Origin: Nonomuraea candida
GTDB taxonomy: Bacteria > Actinomycetota > Actinomycetes > Streptosporangiales > Streptosporangiaceae
DNA length: 64,000 bases
Assembly: GCF_000725485.1 (NCBI RefSeq)
Contig: NZ_JOAG01000027.1
Span: 124,001-188,000, forward strand
Reading direction: 5' to 3'
A program made the position numbers and the translations under genes. Under the pieces are notes generated by a model that was not told where the DNA came from, did no database searches, and saw only the letters and a program-made list of their open reading frames with translations. Numbering within the stretch: position 1 is the stretch's first letter; each line of letters opens with the position of its first letter. Positions 28,109 through 37,107 of this stretch are shown piece by piece.

Positions 28109-28711
28109 ATGAGCGAAACGTCCGTCCCTCTGCCGAGCTCCCTGCCCGCCCGCCTCCTGCGCCTCTACGGCGGCCTGGCCCTGTACGGGCTCGGCATCGC
28201 CCTCCAGGTGGAGTCCGGGCTGGGCAACGGCCCGTGGGACGTCTTCCACCAGGGCCTCGGCCTGCACGTGGGCCTGTCCATCGGCACCGTCATCATCGTC
28301 GTGGGCGCCCTGGTGATGCTGTTGTGGATCCCGCTGAAGCAGAAGCCGGGCTTCGGCACCATCAGCAACGTGGTGTTCGTCGGGCTGTTCGCCGATGCGG
28401 GGATCTTCCTGCTGCCCTCCCCCGGCGTGCTGGCGCTCCAGGCGCTCTACGTGGCGCTGGCCGTCCTGTCGATCGCGCTGGCCACCGTGCTCTACATCGG
28501 GGCCGGCATGGGCGCGGGCCCCAGGGACGGCATCATGACCGGGCTGATGCGGCTCGGCCTGTCGGTGCGGCTCGCCCGCCTGCTCATCGAGGTGAGCGTG
28601 CTGATCGCCGGCTGGCTGCTGGGCGGCCTGGTGGGCGTGGGTACGCTGGTGTTCGCGCTGGCGATCGGGCCGCTGACCCAGCTGTTCGCCCGCTGGTTCC
28701 CCCTGACGTGA
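28109..28711 (+). CDS. yczE: YczE/YyaS/YitT family membrane protein
   Basis: The 200-residue protein has about five membrane segments. LRLYGGLALYGLGIALQVESGLGNGPWDVFHQGL is split by the short conserved GNGPWD loop, and GAGMGAGPRDGIMTGL repeats the pattern in the second half; both loops define the family. The molecular role is not established, although Bacillus YczE affects antibiotic synthesis. The divergent MocR regulator next door controls it in other actinobacteria. Confidence 0.85.
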   Translation: MSETSVPLPSSLPARLLRLYGGLALYGLGIALQVESGLGNGPWDVFHQGLGLHVGLSIGTVIIVVGALVMLLWIPLKQKPGFGTISNVVFVGLFADAGIFLLPSPGVLALQALYVALAVLSIALATVLYIGAGMGAGPRDGIMTGLMRLGLSVRLARLLIEVSVLIAGWLLGGLVGVGTLVFALAIGPLTQLFARWFPLT

Positions 28712-28777
28712 TCCCGCGTGCCGGGACGGCATGACGCGACATGATCGGCCCGGACGCGGGATCACCCCCGATCCGAG

Positions 28778-28783
28778 TAGCGT
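28778..28783 (+). promoter_or_regulatory. -10 box of a leaderless GH15 transcript
   Basis: TAGCGT is followed by exactly 7 nt and ATG 28791. There is no ribosome-binding sequence in front of the gene. Confidence 0.5.
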
Positions 28784-28790
28784 CTAACCC

Positions 28791-30560
28791 ATGCGGATCG
28801 AGGATTACGCCCTGATCGGGGACATGCAGTCGGCCGCGCTCGTGGCGCGGGACGGGTCGATCGACTGGCTCTGCCTGCCGAGGTTCGACTCGCCCGCGTG
28901 CTTCGCGGCGCTGCTCGGCGGCGAGCGCAACGGGCACTGGTGGCTGGGGCCCGTCGGCAGGAAACCGGCGACCAGGCGGCGCTACCGCCCCGACACGCTG
29001 GTCCTGGAGAGCGAGTGGGACACCCCCACGGGCACCGTCCGCGTGATCGACTTCATGCCGCCGCGCGACCGCAACCCCGACGTCGTGCGCATCGTGGAGG
29101 GCGTCTCCGGCGCCGTGGAGGTCTCCACCCAGCTGCGCGTCCGCTTCGACTACGGCCGCATCGTGCCGTGGGTGCGCCGCACGAACGGCCACCTCCAGGC
29201 CATCGGCGGGCCCGACTCGGTGTGGCTGCACTCCCCCGTGCCGCTCAAGGGCGGCGACTACGCCCACCGGGCGACCTTCACCGTCAAGGAGGGCGAGCGG
29301 CTGCCGTTCGTGTTCACCTGGCATCCCTCCCACGAGCCGATGCCGCCACAGATCGACTGCGAGGGCCAGCTCGCCGAGACCGAGGCGTTCTGGGCGGAGT
29401 GGGTGGGCAGGTGCACCTACACGGGCCCGCACCGCGAGGCGGTGGTCCGGTCGCTGATCACGCTCAAGGGCCTGACATACGCGCCGACCGGCGGCATCGT
29501 GGCGGCGCCCACCACGTCCCTGCCGGAGGACCTGGGCGGGGTGCGCAACTGGGACTACCGCTTCTGCTGGCTGCGCGACGCGACCCTGACGCTGGACGCG
29601 CTGATCAGCTCCGGCTACCTGGAGGAGGCCGCCGACTGGCGGGCGTGGCTGCTGCGCGCGATCGCCGGCCGGCCGCAGGACCTCCAGATCATGTACGGCG
29701 TCGCCGGCGAGCGCCGCCTGCCCGAGCTGCGCCTCGACTGGCTCGACGGCTACGAGGACTCCCGCCCGGTGCGCATCGGCAACGAGGCCGTCAAGCAGCT
29801 CCAGCTCGACGTCTACGGCGAGGTCATGAACTGCCTGTACGTCTCGCGCACCCGCGGCCTGTCCGCCGACGAGCGGGCCTGGACGATCCAGCGCCGCCTG
29901 CTCGACTACGTCGAGGAGCACTGGGACCAGCCCGACGAGGGGCTGTGGGAGGTGCGCGGGTCGCGCCGGCACTTCGTGCACTCCAAGGTGATGTGCTGGG
30001 TGGCGCTCGACCGGGCGGTCAAATACGTCGAGCGCTTCGGGCGCACCGGCCCGGTGGACAAGTGGCGCACGCTGCGCGACGTGATCCACGCGGAGATCTG
30101 CGAGCGGGGCTACGACCCGGAGCGCAACACGTTCACGCAGTCGTACGGGTCGTCGGAGCTGGACGCGGCGCTGCTCATGATCCCCATCGTGGGCTTCCTG
30201 CCCGCCGACGACCCGAGGGTGCTGGGCACGGTGGCGGCCATCGAGAAGGAGCTGATGTCCGACGGGTTCGTCCTGCGCTACCCGCTGGCCTCCGACAACG
30301 ACGTGGACGGGCTGCCCGGCGGCGAGGGCGCGTTCCTGGCGTGCAGCTTCTGGCTGGTGGAGGTCATGGCGATGCAGGGGCGCAGGCAGGAGGCCGAGGA
30401 CCTGTTCGAGCGGCTGCTGGCGCTGCGCAACGACGTGGGGCTGCTGGCGGAGGAGTACGACCCCCGCTACGGCCGGCTGGTGGGGAACTTCCCGCAGGCG
30501 TTCAGCCACGTGCCGCTGGTGCACGCCGCCCGCGCCCTGTCACAGGCGGCCACCCCGTAG
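28791..30560 (+). CDS. Glycoside hydrolase family 15 (glucoamylase or trehalase type)
   Basis: The 589-residue protein starts RIEDYALIGDMQSAALVARDGSIDWLCLPRFDS, the N-terminal supersandwich domain common to actinobacterial GH15 enzymes. The (alpha/alpha)6 domain holds GVRNWDYRFCWLRDATLTL near residue 255. The general acid lies in QPDEGLWEVRG near 383 and the base in LLAEEYDPRYG near 553. There is no signal peptide, so it works in the cytoplasm. Mycobacterial relatives are trehalases, so trehalose is a likely substrate; glucoamylase activity on maltooligosaccharides is the alternative. It ends before a strong hairpin shared with the converging gene. Confidence 0.88.
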   Translation: MRIEDYALIGDMQSAALVARDGSIDWLCLPRFDSPACFAALLGGERNGHWWLGPVGRKPATRRRYRPDTLVLESEWDTPTGTVRVIDFMPPRDRNPDVVRIVEGVSGAVEVSTQLRVRFDYGRIVPWVRRTNGHLQAIGGPDSVWLHSPVPLKGGDYAHRATFTVKEGERLPFVFTWHPSHEPMPPQIDCEGQLAETEAFWAEWVGRCTYTGPHREAVVRSLITLKGLTYAPTGGIVAAPTTSLPEDLGGVRNWDYRFCWLRDATLTLDALISSGYLEEAADWRAWLLRAIAGRPQDLQIMYGVAGERRLPELRLDWLDGYEDSRPVRIGNEAVKQLQLDVYGEVMNCLYVSRTRGLSADERAWTIQRRLLDYVEEHWDQPDEGLWEVRGSRRHFVHSKVMCWVALDRAVKYVERFGRTGPVDKWRTLRDVIHAEICERGYDPERNTFTQSYGSSELDAALLMIPIVGFLPADDPRVLGTVAAIEKELMSDGFVLRYPLASDNDVDGLPGGEGAFLACSFWLVEVMAMQGRRQEAEDLFERLLALRNDVGLLAEEYDPRYGRLVGNFPQAFSHVPLVHAARALSQAATP

Positions 30561-30704
30561 CCCGCCCCGTTTCGCCCCCTCGCGCGCGGGCCGTCGTCAC
30601 GTCACCGGCCCGGCCTCCGGCCGGGACGCCTTCACCACGCCGAGCCGCCTCACCCCGGCCGAGGTCCCGAACCCCACCCCCTGCTGCGCCGGCCACACCT
30701 GAAC

Positions 30705-30730
30705 CGCCCCGCCCGAACCCGGGCGGGGCG
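30705..30730. terminator. Bidirectional terminator hairpin
   Basis: CGCCCCGCCCG (30705-30715) pairs perfectly with CGGGCGGGGCG (30720-30730) around a 4-nt loop. It lies in the 30561-30787 gap between the converging GH15 and transglycosylase genes; nothing else is seen in that gap. Confidence 0.7.
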
Positions 30731-30787
30731 CTCCCGTCCCGGAGGGTTCCCCGTTCCGGGCGTTTCCGTTGCCGGAGTGGTCTTTCG

Positions 30788-31777
30788 TCAGGGGCCGGTG
30801 AGGCGGCGTTCGCCCTTGGTGGTCAGCACGAACACCTGCCAGTTGTAGTAGGCGTAGTAGGCGCGCGGGTCGCGCTTGATCTGGCGGGCGTGCAGCAGGA
30901 TCGCCCGCACGTACGCCTGCGACGGGTTGTAGGCGTGCAGCGCCCGCCGATAGTCGCGGGGCGCGCCACTGGCCCTGAGGTAGTTGGCCGCCCCCATGAC
31001 CGCGTCGCGCGGGTCGCGCACGTCGCCGCCCATCCCGTACGCCTTCCAGGTGGCGGGCATGAACTGCATCGGGCCCTGGGCGCCGACGTGGCTGTCGGAC
31101 CTGACCCGCCCGAACTTCGTCTCCGCGAACATGACCGCCGCCAGCACCTCCCACTCCACCCCGAACCGGCGCTCGGCCTTCTTGAAGTGACCGAGCAGCT
31201 CGCCGGCGGGCCGGGCCCGCTGGGTCCTGAACACGGCGTCCGGCTTGATCGGGTGGGCCAGGGAGAGCAGCTCGCGGATGGCGGCCGTGTTGTCCTGGGC
31301 CTGGGCGGCCAGGGCCTTGGGCAGGCGGGCGAAGGCCCTGGCGGCGAGCTTGGGGTGGCGGGCGGCGTGCCGGTAGAGACGCTGCTGGTACAGGGCCGGC
31401 AGCTCGACGTCCTCGGGCGGCTCGCCCGTCGTGGGCGCGCCGCCCTCCGTCCAGGCGTCGATGGCGTCGTTGAGGCGGGCGGTGGTCTCCTTCAGCGCGG
31501 TGGCCAGCCGCGCGGCGTCGTCCGGCACCTTCTCACCGGGCGCGGGGAACTCCTCCTCGGGCGGCTGCGTGCTGGGCGGCGCCGTGGGTGACGCCGTGGG
31601 TGACGCCGCGCTCGCCGGCGGGGCGGAGGAGGTTCCGCCGCTCCCGGAGCCCGTCTCGGGGCCGGTCTGAGGGGACGCCCCGCAGGCGGTCATGGCCAGC
31701 GCGAGGGCGGCGGCGAGGCAGGAGGCGGGTGCGCGGCCCCGGCGGGCGGGGTGTGGGTGCTTCGGGCGTGCCTGCAT
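30788..31777 (-). CDS. Lytic transglycosylase lipoprotein (SLT domain)
   Basis: The 329-residue precursor has a signal peptide ending in ALAMTACGAS, a lipobox with Cys about residue 32. A Ser/Thr/Pro-rich linker (to about residue 65) leads to a helical region. The SLT domain near residues 205-280 has FAETKFGRVRSDSHVGAQGPMQFMPATW, with the catalytic Glu in the ET pair. It cleaves peptidoglycan with anhydro-muramic acid formation, anchored on the outer face of the membrane. ATG 31777 opens into the signal peptide; a frame 33 nt longer is less likely. Confidence 0.85.
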   Translation of the reverse strand: MQARPKHPHPARRGRAPASCLAAALALAMTACGASPQTGPETGSGSGGTSSAPPASAASPTASPTAPPSTQPPEEEFPAPGEKVPDDAARLATALKETTARLNDAIDAWTEGGAPTTGEPPEDVELPALYQQRLYRHAARHPKLAARAFARLPKALAAQAQDNTAAIRELLSLAHPIKPDAVFRTQRARPAGELLGHFKKAERRFGVEWEVLAAVMFAETKFGRVRSDSHVGAQGPMQFMPATWKAYGMGGDVRDPRDAVMGAANYLRASGAPRDYRRALHAYNPSQAYVRAILLHARQIKRDPRAYYAYYNWQVFVLTTKGERRLTGP

Positions 31778-31907
31778 GGACAGGCAACCTACCCGGTACG
31801 CGCACCGCATCCCAGATCATCGGCCCCGGCACGGCACCGCGTTGCCGGTCACCGCCCGGCCCGGCACGACCGCCCGGATCACCGGCACGGCACCCGGATC
31901 AGGCCCC

Positions 31908-31938
31908 CGCCCTGCCGTCCTGGTGAGACGGCAGGGCG
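31908..31938 (-). terminator. Terminator hairpin downstream of the LamG gene
   Basis: CGCCCTGCCGTC (31908-31919) pairs perfectly with GACGGCAGGGCG (31927-31938). It begins 40 nt beyond the stop of the minus-strand LamG gene and lies before the transglycosylase gene. Confidence 0.65.
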
Positions 31939-31977
31939 CGGCCCCTGCTCGCCCTCGTGAGCGGCGGGTGCCCGGGG

Positions 31978-32982
31978 TCAGGCGTAGGGGGTGAGGAACT
32001 CCCTGGGGCGCAGGGCCCTGGCCACGATCCGCACGTCGCCGATCCAGCCGTAGAACCCCTGCCCGTAGCGGAGCGCGAACTGCGTGCCGCCGATGGCGAA
32101 CGGCCGGCCCAGCGTCGAGATGCCCTTCGACGGCTGGGACGGGTTGCGGGCGATCCGGGACCCGTCGACGTACATGACCGTGCGCCGCGCGTCGTTGACC
32201 ACCGCCACGTGGGTCCAGCGGCCCACCGGCAGGGCGTGGCTCCAGGAGGTGGGGTCGGCGTCGCGGTCGGTGGGGTAGACGACGTACTGCAGGTACCGCT
32301 CGGGCGAGACGTTGAGGCTGCAGGTGGGCTCGTCGGGCGACCAGCCGCTGGACTTGCCGGCGTCGCCGCTGCGGCCCTCCCAGCTCAGGATGCCCATCCA
32401 GGCGTGGTCGCCCTCGAACGGCTCGGGCAGCTTGATGAACGCCTCGATGGTGTAGCCGGACTCGAATGTCATGCCGTTGATCGGCGCGTTCGCCGCCGTC
32501 CTGAGCACCGCGCCCCGGTCGGGGCCCTTGCCGCCGTCGAAGCGCAGGCTGGCGTGGGCGGGCTGGCCCTCGTGGTGGTCGGCCGACCAGCGCAGCGTCT
32601 CGGGGCCGCCGGCGTGCAGCAGCTCCGCGGTCAGGTCGTTGCCGCCGCCGGTCAGGTCGCGGGCGACCGTCCCCGCTGGGACGACCGCGCCGTCCGCGCC
32701 GGCCCGCGCCAGGCCCTCGGCGTCGAACCTCCAGTACGCCACCGTCCCGCGCGGCATCACGGCCCTGGCGGGCCTGGCCGGGGGGAGGGCGCGCGGGGCG
32801 AACCCGGCGAAGCGCGCGTCGAAGTCGATCTCGATGCTGAAGCGGTCGGCGGGGCCGGTCAGCTCCAGGTGCTCGGCCTCGAGCGGGGTGCGCTCCTCCG
32901 GGTCGCGCGCCAGCAGCCAGGGCGACAGCGTCTCCACGTCGATCATGTTGCGGACGAGGTCGAAGGCGTAGAGCCGGACCAT
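31978..32982 (-). CDS. LamG-like jellyroll (concanavalin A-type) protein, probably frameshifted at its 5' end
   Basis: The frame encodes 334 residues from MVRLYAFDL. YTIEAFIKLPEPFEGDHAWMG and GRWTHVAVVNDARRTVMYVDGSRIA are LamG-domain strands, and FYGWIGDVRIVARAL closes the sandwich. Such domains bind carbohydrate or act as hydrolase partners outside the cell. No signal peptide precedes this start. An out-of-frame ORF immediately upstream (33104) encodes a twin-arginine signal peptide and overlaps the start. The intact ancestor was almost certainly a single Tat-exported protein; one missing base near 33000 would explain the break. Confidence 0.75.
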   Translation of the reverse strand: MVRLYAFDLVRNMIDVETLSPWLLARDPEERTPLEAEHLELTGPADRFSIEIDFDARFAGFAPRALPPARPARAVMPRGTVAYWRFDAEGLARAGADGAVVPAGTVARDLTGGGNDLTAELLHAGGPETLRWSADHHEGQPAHASLRFDGGKGPDRGAVLRTAANAPINGMTFESGYTIEAFIKLPEPFEGDHAWMGILSWEGRSGDAGKSSGWSPDEPTCSLNVSPERYLQYVVYPTDRDADPTSWSHALPVGRWTHVAVVNDARRTVMYVDGSRIARNPSQPSKGISTLGRPFAIGGTQFALRYGQGFYGWIGDVRIVARALRPREFLTPYA

Positions 32983-33104
32983 GCCCGCGCCGCCGGAGCG
33001 GCGGCGTGCGCGCGGGTGGTCGTCGTGGCGGCCAGGGTGCCGGCGGCCGGGGCGGCGATGGCCGCCTGGAGCAGGGCGCGGCGGCCGAGCGAGGGGTGGG
33101 ACAT
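32943..33104 (-). pseudogene. Tat signal peptide fragment out of frame with the LamG gene
   Basis: The 53-residue frame begins MSHPSLGRRALLQAAIAAPA and continues AGTLAATTTTRAHAAAPAAR, a twin-arginine signal with an A-x-A cleavage site, then runs into non-conserved sequence and stops at 32943-32945. The LamG frame takes over at about 32982. A single -1 frameshift in the GC-rich stretch near 33000 joins them into one exported protein. Confidence 0.7.
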
Positions 33105-33244
33105 GTGTCGTACTCCGTTTCAGGGTGCCGCGCAGCACCTTGATCGTCGTACGTGGCGAGGCGGTGCCCCGGGCGGTAACGACCGCCTTCCGCCGGTGGA
33201 ACTCTCCGTGCCCCTCGGCTGCCCCGCGCTTTCCTGGGCCGGCG

Positions 33245-34501
33245 TCAGTCCTGGCGTGCGGCCGTCATCCGGTCGCGCAGCGCGTCCAGGTGGTTCATCA
33301 CGGGGGTGGCCGTCACGCCGTGCAGGACCACGGAGGCCAGCACGGTGAAGCCCGCCACCGCCCACAGCTCGTCGGCGGGCACGCCGAAGCCGGCCTGGCC
33401 CAGCGCGTACGCCAGGTAGAACAGCGAGCCGATGCCCCGGATGCCGAAGAACGAGATCACCAGCCGTTCCCTCGGCCCCGCCGGGCCGCGCCACTGGGCC
33501 AGCCAGCCGGTCAGCGGGCGGATCACCAGCAGCAGCAGGAGGCCGACGGCCGCGCCGCGCCAGGTGAGCGCCGCCAGGCCGCCGGTCACGGCGAAGCCGC
33601 CGAGCAGGAGCAGCAGCCAGGCGGTGAACAGCCGCTCGACCTGCTCGACGAAGCCGTGCAGCACGTTGTTGTAGCCGTGGCCGTGCTCGGCCCGCCTGAT
33701 GGTGCACGCGGTGACGAACACGGCGACGAAGCCGTACCCGTGGGCCAGCTCCGTGACCCCGTACGCGAGGAACGTGGCGGCCAGCGCGACGAAGCCGTCG
33801 CGGCGCTCCGACAGGCGCAGCCCGTCCGGCCTGGCGCGGAAGAACAGCCGGCCGAGCAGGCGGCCGATGAGCAGCCCGAGCACGAGGCCGGCGGCGGTGC
33901 GGTAGAGCACGTCCGTCAGCGCCCACTCCCCCAGCCAGACGGCGCCGCCCGCGGTGGCCAGGGCGATGGCCACGTACACGAAGGGGAAGGCCAGCCCGTC
34001 GTTGAGCCCGGCCTCGGAGGTGAGCGCGAAGCGCACCTCGTCGTCGGCGTTCTCCGCGTCCACGGGCTCGCCCACGTGCACGTCCGAGGCGAGCACCGGG
34101 TCGGTCGGCGCCAGCACGGCGCCGAGCAGCAGCGCGGCGGCGATCGGCCAGCCGAGCAGGAGCACGGCCGCGGCGGCCACGCCGGCCACGGTCAGCGGCA
34201 TGGCCAGGCCGAGCAGCCGCCACGTCGTGGCCCAGCCGCGCGCCCCGGAGCGGCGGTTGATCGCCAGGCCCGCGCCCATGAGGGAGATGACCACGCACAG
34301 CTCGGTGACGTGCTCCAGGGCGGTGCGGTGGGCGATCGGGTCGGGGTCGGGCAGCCCGAGGGGCAGGGCGAACAGCAGCACGCCGCCCAGCAGGTAGACC
34401 AGGGGCAGGGAGAGGGGCCGGCCGGCGAGCACCTCGGGGAGGATCGCGGCCAGCAGCGCGGCGGCGCCGCCCAGGGCCAGGACGAGATCGAGGGTGGACA
34501 T
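33245..34501 (-). CDS. Cation:proton antiporter (CPA1/NhaP type)
   Basis: The 418-residue protein has about 12 membrane segments. VLAPTDPVLASDVHVGEP and TSEAGLNDGLAFPFVYVAI carry the conserved Asp pair (AxxDP and GxND) for ion binding in CPA1 antiporters. It exchanges sodium or potassium for protons across the membrane. ATG 34501 opens the first membrane segment directly. It is divergent from the aldehyde oxidoreductase-like gene with 177 nt between. Confidence 0.88.
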   Translation of the reverse strand: MSTLDLVLALGGAAALLAAILPEVLAGRPLSLPLVYLLGGVLLFALPLGLPDPDPIAHRTALEHVTELCVVISLMGAGLAINRRSGARGWATTWRLLGLAMPLTVAGVAAAAVLLLGWPIAAALLLGAVLAPTDPVLASDVHVGEPVDAENADDEVRFALTSEAGLNDGLAFPFVYVAIALATAGGAVWLGEWALTDVLYRTAAGLVLGLLIGRLLGRLFFRARPDGLRLSERRDGFVALAATFLAYGVTELAHGYGFVAVFVTACTIRRAEHGHGYNNVLHGFVEQVERLFTAWLLLLLGGFAVTGGLAALTWRGAAVGLLLLLVIRPLTGWLAQWRGPAGPRERLVISFFGIRGIGSLFYLAYALGQAGFGVPADELWAVAGFTVLASVVLHGVTATPVMNHLDALRDRMTAARQD

Positions 34502-34678
34502 CGGCGATCACCTGCCCCGAAGATCGCTACTTATCCCTTTTGTCCACCAGTCGGGCTCCTGGCCGCCTCCCGCGGCCGCGGGTTCACCGCCGCCCGCCGG
34601 TCACGGGGGTCGAGGGTTGCGCCCGCTCGGTGATGTGTGATGTCGTGCCGCTCTTGATTCCCTCCAGGAGGCTTGCGC

Positions 34679-36511
34679 ATGCCGTTCGTCGTGGACTTGA
34701 CCAGTGGGACCGTGGAGAAGGAGCGGTGCCCGGCGGAGCGGGGGCACCACGGCGGGACCGTCCTCGGGCTGCGGCTGATGAGCGGGCGCACGCCGGCGGG
34801 GCTCGATCCGTACGATCCCCGGGCATTGCTGTACATCGCGGCCGGGGCGCTGGGCGGGACGCGGGCGCCCGGGCTGGCCAAGGCGGTCTTCCTGGCCAAG
34901 TCGCCGTTGACGGGCGTGGCCGGGGAGGCGCACGCGCTGGGCCCGTTCGCCGCCGGGATGCGCGGGGCGGGGGTCACGGCGCTGGCCGTGGTCGGCCGGG
35001 CGGAGCGGTGGTCGTACCTGCTGGTCGAGGAGGGCTCGGTCAGCCTGCACGACGCGACCGGCCTGCGCGGTCTCGGCACCGCCGCCACCACCGACGCGCT
35101 GCGCGCCCGGCACGGCGCCGGGGCCCACGTCGCGGCGATCGGGCCGGCCGGGGAGAGCCTGGTGCGGTACGCGAGCGTGGTGACCGACCACGCCCACCCC
35201 GCCGCCCGGTACGGTCTCGGGGCGGTCTTCGGCGCCAAGAACCTCAAGGCCGTCGTGTGCGCCGGCGACGCGCCCGCCGCGGTCGCCGACCCGGAGGCGA
35301 TCGCCGGCATCGAGGCGCACTACCGGCGCTCCCTGGCCACCAACCCGCTGGCCGCGCTGCAGGCGGGCGTGCCCGGGTTCGCCGGGTGGGCGGACGGCCC
35401 GCTCGACCCGGGCTACGCCTCGGTCCGCAACTTCTCGGTCACCGGCCCGCCCGGTCTCGGCGTGCCGTCCGCCGCCGGCTACGACGGCCGCGCGGTCGCC
35501 ACCACGGGCTGCTGCCCCGGCTGCCCGAACGACTGCCTCAAGGTCTACGCGCCGCTGCGGCCGGGCCCGGAGCCGGCCGACCGGCGGGCCGGCGGGCTGG
35601 GGCAGGAGGCGTTCCTGTCGCTGGGGTGGAATCTCGGCATCGACGACCTGGACGCGGTGCTGGACGCCAACGCCCGCTGCAACGACCTCGGCCTCGACCA
35701 GGTCTCGCTCGGCGGCACGCTGGCGTTCGCGATGGAGTGCGCCGGGCGCGGCCTGCTGCCCGGCGGGCCGGCGTTCGGGGACGCGGCGGCGCTGCCCGGC
35801 CTGATCGCGGACGTGGCCCGGCGCTCGGGCGCGCTGGGCGACCTGCTGGCGGAGGGCTCGGCCAGGGCGGCGCGGCGCGTCGGGCGGGGCGCGCGGGCGT
35901 ACGCGATGACGGTCAAGGACGCCGAGCTGCCCTGCTTCGACCCGCGCCCGCAGCCGGGCATCGGCCTCGGGTACGCCCTGGCCCCCGGCGGCCCCCGCTA
36001 CGACGCCCTGGAGCACGACCTCGACTTCGACCCCGTGGCCGGCCTGCCCCACAGCTTCCCCGAGGCGGCCAGGATCGGCGCGGAGCCGGCTCCGGCGGGC
36101 GAGCTGGACGAGGAGCGGGGCCGGCGCAGCGCCCGCCTGCTGCGATTGTGGAGCGGGCTCGACGCGCTCAACCTGTGCGTCTTCGCCTCGACCCCCACCC
36201 GGCCGCTGACCATCGACCACCTGACCGCGCTGGTCACGGCCGTCCTCGGCGAGCCGTTCACGCTGAGCGACCTGCTGGCGGCCGGGCAGGCCCGCCTCGA
36301 CGGGCTGCGCGCGTACGCCCTGCGCGAGACCGCCGCCCACGCCCCGCACGGCGCGTACGCGACGGAGCTGGAGGAGGAGCTGCCGGCGCGGCTGCACGAG
36401 GAGCCGGTCGCCGAGGGACCGCACCGGGGGGCGGTGCTCGGCCGGGCGGCGTTCGCGCGGGCCCGGGCGGCCTTCCACGAGGAGCTCGGCCGGCCGCGAT
36501 CCCGTGGCTGA
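34679..36511 (+). CDS. Aldehyde:ferredoxin oxidoreductase-like tungsten/molybdenum enzyme
   Basis: The 610-residue protein has the three-domain AOR layout. YGLGAVFGAKNLKAVV matches the pterin-binding loop. TTGCCPGCPNDCLKVY supplies three cluster cysteines (C-x2-C-x3-C) and LNLCVFASTPTRP the fourth, so all [4Fe-4S] ligands are kept. YAMTVKDAELPCFDPRPQPG is the second pterin motif. AORs oxidise aldehydes or reduce acids using a bis-pterin tungsten or molybdenum centre and ferredoxin. ATG 34679 has AGGAGG 7 nt upstream. The N-terminal about 40 residues are shorter than in archaeal AORs. No ferredoxin gene or tungstate transporter is adjacent. Such enzymes are best known from anaerobes, which makes it odd here; substrate is unknown. 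Confidence 0.82.
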   Translation: MPFVVDLTSGTVEKERCPAERGHHGGTVLGLRLMSGRTPAGLDPYDPRALLYIAAGALGGTRAPGLAKAVFLAKSPLTGVAGEAHALGPFAAGMRGAGVTALAVVGRAERWSYLLVEEGSVSLHDATGLRGLGTAATTDALRARHGAGAHVAAIGPAGESLVRYASVVTDHAHPAARYGLGAVFGAKNLKAVVCAGDAPAAVADPEAIAGIEAHYRRSLATNPLAALQAGVPGFAGWADGPLDPGYASVRNFSVTGPPGLGVPSAAGYDGRAVATTGCCPGCPNDCLKVYAPLRPGPEPADRRAGGLGQEAFLSLGWNLGIDDLDAVLDANARCNDLGLDQVSLGGTLAFAMECAGRGLLPGGPAFGDAAALPGLIADVARRSGALGDLLAEGSARAARRVGRGARAYAMTVKDAELPCFDPRPQPGIGLGYALAPGGPRYDALEHDLDFDPVAGLPHSFPEAARIGAEPAPAGELDEERGRRSARLLRLWSGLDALNLCVFASTPTRPLTIDHLTALVTAVLGEPFTLSDLLAAGQARLDGLRAYALRETAAHAPHGAYATELEEELPARLHEEPVAEGPHRGAVLGRAAFARARAAFHEELGRPRSRG

Positions 36512-36567
36512 GCGATGACTTCCGCCGTGGCCCGCGGTCTGCCCTCCGAGAGGAAAGGACACAGATC

Positions 36568-37107
36568 ATGAGCAAGCTGCTGTACTCGGTGACCATGTCG
36601 GCCGACGGCTTCATCGCCGGGCCGGGCGGGGACATGTCCTGGCTGAGCGCCCATCTCGGGCCGAACCCGGTGGCCGAGGAGCTGGCCGGGCGGGTGGGCG
36701 CGCTGCTGGTGGGCAACCGCACCTTCCGGGGCGACGACCCGAACCGGGGCACCGAGAAGGAGGGCGCGTTCGAGGGGGCGTGGCAGGGGCCGCAGATCGT
36801 GCTCACCCGCCACGTCCCGGACGCCCCGGTGCCGGACGTCACCTTCGCCGGCGACCTGGCCACCGCGGTCGCGGCGGCCAAGGCGGCGGCCGGCGGCCGC
36901 TACGTCAACGTGCTCGGCGCGGACGTGGCCCGGCAGTGCCTGGCGGCGGGAGAGCTGGACGAGGTGCTCACGATCGTGGCGCCGGTGCTGCTCGGCGACG
37001 GCACCCGCCTGTTCGACCATCCCGGCGGGACGAACGTGCGGCTGGAACGGCTCGGCGTCACCCCCGTCCCGCACGCCACGAACCTCTGGTACCGCGTCGT
37101 CCGCTGA
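36568..37107 (+). CDS. Dihydrofolate reductase family protein (RibD C-terminal type)
   Basis: The 179-residue product starts KLLYSVTMSADGFIAGPGGDMSWL, the N-terminus of the RibD C-terminal/dihydrofolate reductase superfamily. RYVNVLGADVARQCLAAGELDEVL and the ending in APVLLGDGTRLF are conserved in this family. These proteins reduce pterin-, flavin-precursor- or other small substrates with NADPH. The gene follows the AOR-like gene by 56 nt. Its 3' end is part of a 34-bp unit repeated three times. Confidence 0.82.
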   Translation: MSKLLYSVTMSADGFIAGPGGDMSWLSAHLGPNPVAEELAGRVGALLVGNRTFRGDDPNRGTEKEGAFEGAWQGPQIVLTRHVPDAPVPDVTFAGDLATAVAAAKAAAGGRYVNVLGADVARQCLAAGELDEVLTIVAPVLLGDGTRLFDHPGGTNVRLERLGVTPVPHATNLWYRVVR

